This document shows positions 42,827 to 49,962 of a stretch of DNA of 64,000 nt, piece after piece (within the stretch, counting starts at the first letter, position 1; each line of letters begins with the position of its first letter). The notes under the pieces are model-generated. The model ran no database searches and was not told where the DNA came from. It was given only the letters and a program-made list of their open reading frames with translations. The DNA lies in the NCBI GenBank assembly GCA_964244725.1, contig CAXTJQ010000009.1, forward strand, positions 1-64,000. The letters are read 5' to 3'. The position numbers and the translations under genes are program-made. Origin of the DNA: Kumtagia sp964244725. Its GTDB lineage: Bacteria > Pseudomonadota > Alphaproteobacteria > Rhizobiales > Rhizobiaceae.

Positions 42827-43798
42827 ATGGCCTCCATCCAGACCAACGCTTCGGCGTTGACCGCTCTCCAGAGCCTCAACGCCACCAACAAGAGCCTCGA
42901 GCAGACGCAGTCGCGCATCTCGACGGGCTTCCGCGTCGCCGAGGCTTCCGACAACGCCGCCTACTGGTCGATCGCGACCACGATGCGCTCCGACAGCCAG
43001 GCGATGGGCACGGTTCAGGACTCGCTCGGCCTCGGCGCCTCCAAGGTCGACACGGCCTACACCGGCATGAACAAGGCGATCAGCACGGTCAACGACATCA
43101 AGACCAAGCTGGTCGCCGCCAGCGGCTCGACCGACGCCGACAAGGCGAAATACGACATCGAGATCAAGGCGCTGCAGTCTCAATTGAAGAGCTACGCCGA
43201 CGCCGCGACCTTCTCCGGCACCAACATGCTGTCCGTCTCGAACGCCACGGGCGCGGCCGCCGACGTGAAGATCGTCTCGGCCTTCAACCGCGACGCCAGC
43301 GGCGCGGCCTCGATCTCGACCATCGACGTCAAGGTCGACGACATCAAGCTCTACGACGCGGGCGCCGCGCCGACCAAGAAAGGCATCCTCGACGCCAACC
43401 GCGTCGGCGCCACGGGCGCCATCACCGGCACGGCGCAGAACCCGACGGCGGGCGCAGCCCCGGCCGCCGGCGATACCTATTCGGTCGCCACGCTGAGCGT
43501 CAAAGGCTTCAGCGACGCCCAGATCGGCCAGCAGCTGAAGGTCGTCGAAACGGCGCTCAAGGAAATGACGACGGCCGCGACCAATCTCGGCGCCGCCAAG
43601 CAGCGCGTCGACCTGCAGAAGACCTTCACGACGGCGATGATGGATTCGATCGACCGCGGCGTCGGCCAGCTCGTCGATGCCGACATGAACAAGGAATCGA
43701 CCCGGCTCCAGGCCCTGCAGGTCCAGCAGCAGCTCGGCGTCCAGGCGCTCTCGATCGCCAACGGCAACTCGCAGTCGATCCTCTCGCTCTTCCGCTAA
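42827..43798 (+). CDS. fla: Flagellin 1
   Basis: This 323-residue filament protein begins MASIQTNASALTALQSLNAT and contains RISTGFRVAEASDNAAYWSIATTMRSD, typical of rhizobial flagellins. It ends with the conserved MNKESTRLQALQVQQQLGVQALSIANG. The central variable domain is small, as in other alphaproteobacterial flagellins. The ATG at 42827 has an AGGTGAG ribosome site seven bases away. Its own promoter region carries a CtrA-type word and leader hairpins, and a strong terminator follows. FlaF and FlbT, encoded downstream, are expected to act on secretion and mRNA use. Confidence 0.95.
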   Translation: MASIQTNASALTALQSLNATNKSLEQTQSRISTGFRVAEASDNAAYWSIATTMRSDSQAMGTVQDSLGLGASKVDTAYTGMNKAISTVNDIKTKLVAASGSTDADKAKYDIEIKALQSQLKSYADAATFSGTNMLSVSNATGAAADVKIVSAFNRDASGAASISTIDVKVDDIKLYDAGAAPTKKGILDANRVGATGAITGTAQNPTAGAAPAAGDTYSVATLSVKGFSDAQIGQQLKVVETALKEMTTAATNLGAAKQRVDLQKTFTTAMMDSIDRGVGQLVDADMNKESTRLQALQVQQQLGVQALSIANGNSQSILSLFR

Positions 43799-43831
43799 CG
43801 CAACCCGCCTTCGGGCGAGGCATTTGGTGGT

Positions 43832-43865
43832 CGAAAGGCGCGCGCCGCAAGGCGCGCGCCTTTCG
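43832..43865 (+). terminator. Rho-independent-type terminator after flagellin 1
   Basis: CGAAAGGCGCGCGCC (43832-43846) and GGCGCGCGCCTTTCG (43851-43865) form a perfect 15-bp stem with a GCAA tetraloop, 34 bp after the flagellin stop. The U-run is short but the stem is very stable. Confidence 0.88.
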
Positions 43866-43918
43866 CGTTTCGGCCATTCCGACACAGCCGCGAGAAACTT
43901 AAGCCTGTAAACCTCGCT

Positions 43919-43961
43919 TTAAGACGGCCTTAACCATCTCTCGCTATTGATGGTTAACCAT
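43919..43961 (+). promoter_or_regulatory. Cluster of CtrA-type sites upstream of the second flagellin gene
   Basis: TTAA-GACGGCC-TTAA (43919-43933) matches the TTAA-N7-TTAA CtrA consensus exactly and runs into TTAACCAT (43930-43937). A second TTAACCAT is at 43954-43961, and GATGGTTAA at 43949-43957 makes a 9-bp inverted repeat with TTAACCATC at 43930-43938. The cluster lies 86-128 bp before the start codon. CtrA control is inferred from known consensus words. Confidence 0.6.
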
Positions 43962-43972
43962 GGCTAAGGCCC

Positions 43973-44007
43973 GACCATCCCGCTGTCGATGAGACAGCGG
44001 TCCGGTC
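43973..44007 (+). promoter_or_regulatory. Stem-loop in the leader of the second flagellin gene
   Basis: CCGCTGTC (43980-43987) pairs perfectly with GACAGCGG (43993-44000) around a GATGA loop. The stem is extended by GACC (43973-43976) with GGTC (44004-44007) across a symmetric 3-base internal loop. It ends 40 bases before the start codon and has no U-run. Confidence 0.6.
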
Positions 44008-44046
44008 ATCGCCGAGGCAGTCGTTGTCGAAGATGAGGTGAGTTTC

Positions 44047-45042
44047 GTGGCCAGTATTATGACGAACGCTTCAGCGCTGACGGCCTTGCAGAGCCTCAGC
44101 ATGACCAACAAGAACCTGGAAACCGTCCAATCGCGGATTTCGACGGGCTACCGGGTCGCCGAAGCGGCCGACAACGCGGCCTACTGGTCGATCGCCACGA
44201 CGATGAACTCCGACAAGGAGGCCATGTCGACAGTGCAGGATTCGCTTGGGCTCGGCGCTTCCAAGATCGACACGGCCTACACCGCCATGAACAAGTCGAT
44301 CGAGATCGTCAACAGCATCAAGGTCAAGGTCGTGGCCGCCACCGGCGCCACCCCAGCCGACAAGGATAAAATCCAGACCGAGATCACCGCGCTTCAGGGT
44401 CAGCTCAAGAGCTATGCCGACTCGGCCACCTTCTCGGGCGCCAACTGGCTGTCGGTCAACTCGACGGTTGCGAGCGGCAACCCCTCGGCGGGCACGGCGG
44501 CCGACGCCCAGATCGTGTCCGCGTTCAACCGCGATTCGGCCGGCAACGTGACGCTCGGCACGATCAAGATGAAGATCCAGAACATCAAGCTCTTCGATGC
44601 GGCGGCGACGACCAACACCACCAAGGGGATCCTCGAAGGCGTACGGCTGGGAACTTCCGGCGCACGCGACAACACGGCCACGACCGCCGTCGCCGGCACG
44701 GTTGCGGCCACGGACGGCTATGCGGTCTCGACGCTGACAGTCGTCGGCTTCAGCGATGCCCAGGTCGCGCAGATGATCCGCGTCGTCGACGAAGCGCTGG
44801 GCGACATGCAGGATGCCGCCACCGTGCTCGGCGCCGGAAAGAAGCAGGTCGACCAGCAGAAATCCTTCACGACCAGCCTGATGGATTCGATCGAACGCGG
44901 TGTCGGCCAGCTTGTCGACGCCGACATGAACAAGGAATCGACCCGTCTCCAGGCCCTGCAGGTGCAGCAGCAGTTGGGCATTCAGGCGCTCTCGATCGCC
45001 AACTCCAATGCCCAGCGGGTCCTCTCGCTGTTCCAGAACTAG
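44047..45042 (+). CDS. fla: Flagellin 2
   Basis: This 331-residue flagellin is a paralogue of its neighbour. Both ends are nearly identical (SIMTNASALTALQSLSMTNKN and MNKESTRLQALQVQQQLGIQALSIAN), while the middle differs. I place the start at GTG 44047 because VASIMTNASAL aligns with MASIQTNASAL of flagellin 1. An AGGTGAG ribosome site lies only four bases away, so GTG 44038 or ATG 44059 remain possible. It has its own CtrA-type promoter cluster, leader hairpin and terminator. Confidence 0.94.
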   Translation: MASIMTNASALTALQSLSMTNKNLETVQSRISTGYRVAEAADNAAYWSIATTMNSDKEAMSTVQDSLGLGASKIDTAYTAMNKSIEIVNSIKVKVVAATGATPADKDKIQTEITALQGQLKSYADSATFSGANWLSVNSTVASGNPSAGTAADAQIVSAFNRDSAGNVTLGTIKMKIQNIKLFDAAATTNTTKGILEGVRLGTSGARDNTATTAVAGTVAATDGYAVSTLTVVGFSDAQVAQMIRVVDEALGDMQDAATVLGAGKKQVDQQKSFTTSLMDSIERGVGQLVDADMNKESTRLQALQVQQQLGIQALSIANSNAQRVLSLFQN

Positions 45043-45069
45043 TCCTGAAAGCCGCATCGCGGCGAGTGT

Positions 45070-45110
45070 GAAAACGGGCCGCGCTTCAGGGCGCGGCCCG
45101 TTTTCATTTT
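45070..45110 (+). terminator. Rho-independent terminator after flagellin 2
   Basis: GAAAACGGGCCGCGC (45070-45084) and GCGCGGCCCGTTTTC (45091-45105) form a perfect 15-bp stem with a 6-base loop, followed by ATTTT. It ends directly at the fliF element, so fliF is insulated from flagellin transcription. Confidence 0.9.
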
Positions 45111-45131
45111 CGCACAAGCTTCACGGTCTAG
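45111..45131 (+). promoter_or_regulatory. Shared flagellar operon element upstream of fliF (CGCACAAG-N9-CTAG)
   Basis: CGCACAAG at 45111-45118, nine bases, CTAG at 45128-45131. It begins immediately after the flagellin terminator. If CTAG marks the -10 region, the fliF start is better placed at GTG 45163 than at GTG 45148. Confidence 0.7.
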
Positions 45132-45162
45132 CGTCGGCGACCAAGCCGTGGAGCGCCGACTC

Positions 45163-46806
45163 GTGCCGGAACAAGTCCAGAAAATCGTGTCGAATCTTCA
45201 GGGCATCGGTGCGCGACGGCTGATGATGATGGGCGCGATGGCGGCGCTGATCCTGGCCGTCCTTGGCGTCGCCTCCGTCTATCTCAACCGTCCCGCCTAC
45301 GAGACGCTCTACGTCGGCCTCGAGCGTTCGGACGTGAATCAGATCGGCCTCGTGCTCGGCGAGGCCGGCATCGGCTTCGACGTCGGATCGGACGGCACGA
45401 CGGTGCTGGTGCCGGCGGGCAAGACCGCCAATGCCCGCATGCTTCTGGCCGAGAAGGGCCTGCCGACCAGCGCCAACGCCGGCTACGAGCTGTTCGACAA
45501 TGTCGGCGCCATGGGCCTGACCTCGTTCATGCAGCAGGTCACGCGCGTCCGCGCGCTGGAAGGCGAGATCGCGCGCACCATCCAGTCGATCAACGGCATC
45601 CGCTCGGCGCGCGTCCATATCGTGATGTCGGAGCGCGCGAGCTTCCGCCGCGACGGCCAGGAGCCGACGGCGTCCGTGGTGATCCGCGCCTCCGACATGG
45701 ATGCCGCCAAGAGCGCAACGGCGATCCGCTACCTCGTCGCCGCCGCGGTCCCCGGTCTCGGCGTCGAGAAGGTGACCGTGCTCGACTCCAGCGGCACGCT
45801 GCTGGCGGCGGGCGACGATCCCAACAACACCAGCGCGGCGCGTTCGCTCGGCGTCGAGCGCGATGTCGAACTTCAGGTCGAAGACAACATCCGCCGCGCG
45901 CTGGCGCCCTATCTCGGGCCCGACAATTTCCGCGCCAGCGTACGCGCCGACGTGAACACCGACACGCGGCAATCCGAGGAAACCATCTTCGATCCGAACT
46001 CGCGCGTCGAACGGTCCGTGCAGGTCGTTAAGGCCAACGAGAACACGACCCAGCAGGCCGCCGCGACGCCCGCGTCGGTCGACCAGAACCTGCCGCAGAC
46101 ACAGGCGACCTCGACCACGGGACCGCAATCGACCGCCCAGAACGACCGCAAGGAAGAAACCACCAACTACGAGATGAACACCAAGAAGGTCTCGACGACC
46201 AGCAACGGTTACACTCTGACGAAGATGTCGATCGCGGTGGTCGTCAACCAAGGCCGGCTGGCGACGATCCTCGGCAAGGACGCGACGCCTGAAAAGATCG
46301 CGGCCCGTATCGCCGATATCCAGAAGGTCGTTGCGTCGGCTTCCGGCCTCGACGAGGCGCGGGGCGATAAGATCAGCGTTTCGGCGGTGGAGTTCATCGA
46401 CGGCCTCGACGGCGTCCCTGTCGACCAGCCGGGCATCATGGACAAGATCGGCGACCATGTCGGCACCCTGATCAACGCATCCGCCTTCATCGTCGTCGCG
46501 CTTCTGCTCGCCTTCCTCGGCGTGCGCCCGATGATCGCGAGCTTCAGGCCCGCAGCGACGGCCGCCGCTCTTGCGGGTCCTTCCTTCGACGAGGTGCAGC
46601 GCTCCTTGCCCAATCCCGACCACGCAGGCGGCGCATCGTCGTCCGTCAATGCCCTCCCCGGCGCGCAAGGCCCGACCGCGCTCGACGATCTGCGACAGAA
46701 GTTGAGGCCGGCGCCGCAGGAGCGGCTGGCGCGCATGGTCGATCTGAACGAGGAACGCACCGCCCTGATCCTGCGCAAATGGGCCGCCCAGGAAGTCGCC
46801 GGCTGA
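45163..46806 (+). CDS. fliF: Flagellar MS-ring protein FliF
   Basis: This 547-residue inner-membrane protein builds the MS ring on which the rod and C ring assemble. One membrane helix lies near residues 20-40 (MMMGAMAALILAVLGVASVYL) and another near 440-460 (NASAFIVVALLLAFLGVRPMI), with the periplasmic ring domain between (YETLYVGLERSDVNQI, SARVHIVMSERASFRRDGQEPTASV). The C-terminal tail, NEERTALILRKWAAQE, is the FliG-binding part. Start GTG 45163 has GGAG nine bases upstream; GTG 45148 is an alternative. It leads an operon to the lytic transglycosylase gene. In S. meliloti fliF instead precedes visN. Confidence 0.94.
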   Translation: MPEQVQKIVSNLQGIGARRLMMMGAMAALILAVLGVASVYLNRPAYETLYVGLERSDVNQIGLVLGEAGIGFDVGSDGTTVLVPAGKTANARMLLAEKGLPTSANAGYELFDNVGAMGLTSFMQQVTRVRALEGEIARTIQSINGIRSARVHIVMSERASFRRDGQEPTASVVIRASDMDAAKSATAIRYLVAAAVPGLGVEKVTVLDSSGTLLAAGDDPNNTSAARSLGVERDVELQVEDNIRRALAPYLGPDNFRASVRADVNTDTRQSEETIFDPNSRVERSVQVVKANENTTQQAAATPASVDQNLPQTQATSTTGPQSTAQNDRKEETTNYEMNTKKVSTTSNGYTLTKMSIAVVVNQGRLATILGKDATPEKIAARIADIQKVVASASGLDEARGDKISVSAVEFIDGLDGVPVDQPGIMDKIGDHVGTLINASAFIVVALLLAFLGVRPMIASFRPAATAAALAGPSFDEVQRSLPNPDHAGGASSSVNALPGAQGPTALDDLRQKLRPAPQERLARMVDLNEERTALILRKWAAQEVAG

Positions 46807-47438
46807 TGGCCGTCCTTCGCCTCATCGACGCCTTGCCGGATTTCGGTCTGCCGTCGCGCGCCCCCGCGCCGGCAGCGACGCTCGAGTCCATCGTCGAGAC
46901 GGCGTCGGTCCAGCCGTTGCCATTTCAGCCCGACATCGGCGAGATCGTGCGGACGGAAGTCATGTATGCGCAGGACGCGCTGACGGCCCGGCTGTCGGTC
47001 GCCCACGAGGCGGCTCTTCTCGAGCAGAACCAGCGGCATGCGGCCGAGATCGAGGGTCTTCGCGCGGCGTTCGGCGGCCAGGCGGGCGCGCTCGTCGCCG
47101 AACGCCTCGTGCAGGCGGAGGCGTCGATGACCGGGCACATCGCGGCCGCCGTGGCGCGACTTGTCGGATCGGTCCTCACCGAGGATCTCCGCAAGCGCTC
47201 GATCGAAAGCCTCAAGCGTTCAATCGTTCAGGCGATCCGCGATGCCGAGACGATCCGCGTCGAGGTCAGCGGTCCGCAATCGCTGTTCGTCGCCCTTGCG
47301 GAAGCGCTCTCCGGCAGCGTCGTCAACCTGCATCATGTTGAGACCGACGATTTCGACCTTACGGTCACGGTCGACGGCACGATCATCGAAACGCGCATCG
47401 CCGAATGGTCCTCGGTCCTTTCCGAGGTGCTCGCATGA
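46806..47438 (+). CDS. FliH-like flagellar export regulator (candidate)
   Basis: This 210-residue soluble protein follows fliF with a 1-bp stop/start overlap (TGATG). The middle is a helical region (RTEVMYAQDALTARLSVAHEAALLEQNQRHAAEIEGLRAAF). The C-terminal domain ends LTVTVDGTIIETRIAEWSSVLSEVL, which resembles the FliH/YscL end that binds FliI. FliH normally regulates the FliI ATPase. The resemblance is weak and comes from pattern and position, so I leave the symbol blank. An ATG nine codons upstream would overlap fliF and is not preferred. Confidence 0.6.
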   Translation: MAVLRLIDALPDFGLPSRAPAPAATLESIVETASVQPLPFQPDIGEIVRTEVMYAQDALTARLSVAHEAALLEQNQRHAAEIEGLRAAFGGQAGALVAERLVQAEASMTGHIAAAVARLVGSVLTEDLRKRSIESLKRSIVQAIRDAETIRVEVSGPQSLFVALAEALSGSVVNLHHVETDDFDLTVTVDGTIIETRIAEWSSVLSEVLA

Positions 47439-48640
47439 GTCACGGCCATGAGGAAGACAAGCACGAGATCGTCATCGTCCGCCATGCGCATGGCGATCAC
47501 GACGAGGGCCACCATGGCGGCGCGTGGAAGATCGCCTTTGCCGACTTCATGACGGCGATGATGTGCTTCTTCCTTGTGATGTGGCTGATCAATGCCTCCA
47601 ACGAGGAGACGAAGGCGGCGGTGGCCAGTTATTTCAATCCCGTGAAGCTGACCGACCGCAACGCCAGCCGCAAAAGCATCGAGCAGGACGATACCAGTAC
47701 GGAATCGAACGGCGAGGCGTCGGAGAAGAGCCCGGCCGACAAGGGCGAATCCGAGTACGGTCCGTCGAAGAACGAGGGCACGGTCGACAGCTCGCAAATG
47801 AAGAAGGAGGCGGACGAGAAGCTGTTCGCGGACCCCTATGCCGTGCTGGCGGAGATCGCGTCGGACACCGGGGTGAAGCAGAACATCAGCGACAAGGGCG
47901 ACGGCGGCGCGCAATCGGCCGGACCCGCGAGCGGCGCATCGGGCGGCGAGGCCTATCGCGATCCCTTCGCGCCCGATTTCTGGTCGCAGCAAGTCGCGTT
48001 GCCGAGCGAGGCGGAAGCCGGCGCGGAACCGAGCAAGACGGAAAAGTTGACGCCGGAGGCGATCGAGGCGGCCTTGGAGCCCGACCATCCTTCGACCGCC
48101 GACGAGATGCCGGCGAAACCCGCGCCATCGCCTGAAGCCGCGCCGAAGTCCGACAAGACGGCCAAGCCGAGCAAGGCGACGGAGAAGGCCGCCGACAGGA
48201 TCCGGCGCGAACTTGCGGACGCCCTGATGCCGGACGACAGGATGAAGGACGGCATTTCCGTCCTGGCGACCGACAAGGGCGTCCAGGTGTCGGTTACCGA
48301 CCAGCTGACCTTCGGCATGTTCGAGGTCGGTTCGGCTCTGCCGCGACGCGACCTTGTGCTCGCCATGGAGAAGATCGGCCGAGCCGTGTCGCAACAGAAG
48401 GGCGACATCACGATCAGCGGCTACACGGACGGAAGGCCGTTCAGGTCGGGCGGCTACGACAATTGGCGCCTGTCAACGGCTCGCGCGCATTCGGCCTACT
48501 ACATGCTGGTGCGCGCCGGGCTCGACGAAAAGCGCGTCACGGAAGTCGCGGGTTTTGCCGACCGCAAGCCCAAGGACGAGGCCAATCCGCTCGCGGCGGT
48601 CAATCGGCGCATCGAGATCCTGCTCAAGGTCTCGCCATGA
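47435..48640 (+). CDS. motB: Flagellar motor stator protein MotB
   Basis: This 401-residue stator protein anchors MotA to peptidoglycan. The N-terminus is rich in histidine and acidic residues. The single membrane helix starts with IAFADFMTAMMCFFLVMWLI, where Asp37 is the likely proton-binding residue. A long charged linker (about residues 65-255) is followed by an OmpA-like peptidoglycan-binding domain (DITISGYTDGRPF, STARAHSAYYMLV, NPLAAVNRRIEILLK). The linker is longer than in enteric MotB (308 residues), as usual in rhizobia. It overlaps the FliH-like gene and motC by 4 bp each. Confidence 0.94.
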   Translation: MSHGHEEDKHEIVIVRHAHGDHDEGHHGGAWKIAFADFMTAMMCFFLVMWLINASNEETKAAVASYFNPVKLTDRNASRKSIEQDDTSTESNGEASEKSPADKGESEYGPSKNEGTVDSSQMKKEADEKLFADPYAVLAEIASDTGVKQNISDKGDGGAQSAGPASGASGGEAYRDPFAPDFWSQQVALPSEAEAGAEPSKTEKLTPEAIEAALEPDHPSTADEMPAKPAPSPEAAPKSDKTAKPSKATEKAADRIRRELADALMPDDRMKDGISVLATDKGVQVSVTDQLTFGMFEVGSALPRRDLVLAMEKIGRAVSQQKGDITISGYTDGRPFRSGGYDNWRLSTARAHSAYYMLVRAGLDEKRVTEVAGFADRKPKDEANPLAAVNRRIEILLKVSP

Positions 48641-49962
48641 GGCGGACAGCGCTCGCTCTCGGCACGGCGATCGCCGTGTTCTCTTGTGGCGCGGCGGCGC
48701 GCGCCGAGGGTGCGGCGGCGGGGCTGGCGCCCTATCAGCTCGTTCGATCGCTGCAACTCGTCCAGGACCGCGTCGCCTCGGGCGATCACGCCGCCTTGCC
48801 GATCCAGCGCAAGCTGCTCGAAATGATCGATCTGCGGCTGCGCGAGGCGAGCGCGGCCGAGATGATGCAGCCGATCAATTTCCGCTCGATGATGGTCTAC
48901 GCGATGAGCGGCGGCAATCCGGCGACCCTGACCTCCGTTCTGTTCAGGCTTCACCTGGACGACCGGCAAAGCCGGATCGCGGGGGCGGTCATGGCCTACC
49001 TGAAGGGCAGCCCGCAATTCACGGCGGTGGCGCTGAAGGGCGTCGAACCGATGCAGGAACCCGCCGACATCGGCGCGTCGCTGGCTCTGGTCAAGGGTTC
49101 GGTGATTTCGCTGGAGGACCCGCGCGGCGCCCTGAAGCTTCTCGACCAGGCGCGGCTGCTCGCGCCCGGCACGCTGGTCGAGGAGGCGGCGCTGCGCCGT
49201 TCCGTTGGACTTGCGGCCGCGATCGGCGACGCCGCCCGCTTCACGCTCGCGACGGACCAATACGTCCGAAGCTTCATCCGGTCGCCCTATGCCAGCCAGT
49301 TTGCCGATTCCTTCGTCGCCGGCGTCGTGACGCTGCGCGACAGTCTCGACCTCGAGCAAATCGCGGCGACCGTCTCGATGATGAAGCCGGACCAGCGCAA
49401 GGTGCTCTATCTCAGGATCGCGCGGCGCGCGGCGATCGAAGGCTTGGTCGCGCTGTCGCAATTCGCGTCGGAGCGCGCCGAGGGCGTGGCGGTTGGCGAC
49501 GAAGACCTCGATCCGCGCATCCTGCTCTACACCAGCCTCACCAGCGTCACGACCGAACCTTCCGAAACCTTGAAGCAGACCATCGCGAAGATCGACCGGA
49601 GCCGGCTGTCGTCCGGCGACCGGGAGTTGCTGGACGCGGTATCCGCGGTCAGCTCCGAAATCGTCGGCGCGCCGACGCCGGCATCGCGGGATCGCGCATC
49701 CGCGCCTGGACCAGCCGTGGTCTCGGCGAATGCACCGCCCGAAATCATGGCGGCATCGCCCGCGACGAAGGCGGACACGCCGGACCTCGCTAGGAAAAGC
49801 GATTCCGCGGTCGCGCCGACGCGTGAGCAGCCTCCAACGGCGCAGATGGCGGCCGACGTGGCGGCCTCGCATGAAGCCACATCCGAGGCCGACGGCATTG
49901 TGGCGGACGGCCGGCGGAAACTGGCCGAAATCGACGAATTGCTGGCAGGAGCGACCCAATGA
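48637..49962 (+). CDS. motC: Periplasmic motor protein MotC
   Basis: This 441-residue protein has a signal peptide (MRRTALALGTAIAVFSCGAA, likely cleavage after ARA) and a mainly helical periplasmic body, e.g. YQLVRSLQLVQDRVASGDHAALPIQRKLLEMIDLRL. In S. meliloti MotC binds MotB and adjusts stator activity, and MotE is its chaperone; both are present here. The last 110 residues are low-complexity (Ala/Pro/Thr/Asp). It overlaps motB and fliK by 4 bp each. Confidence 0.9.
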   Translation: MRRTALALGTAIAVFSCGAAARAEGAAAGLAPYQLVRSLQLVQDRVASGDHAALPIQRKLLEMIDLRLREASAAEMMQPINFRSMMVYAMSGGNPATLTSVLFRLHLDDRQSRIAGAVMAYLKGSPQFTAVALKGVEPMQEPADIGASLALVKGSVISLEDPRGALKLLDQARLLAPGTLVEEAALRRSVGLAAAIGDAARFTLATDQYVRSFIRSPYASQFADSFVAGVVTLRDSLDLEQIAATVSMMKPDQRKVLYLRIARRAAIEGLVALSQFASERAEGVAVGDEDLDPRILLYTSLTSVTTEPSETLKQTIAKIDRSRLSSGDRELLDAVSAVSSEIVGAPTPASRDRASAPGPAVVSANAPPEIMAASPATKADTPDLARKSDSAVAPTREQPPTAQMAADVAASHEATSEADGIVADGRRKLAEIDELLAGATQ

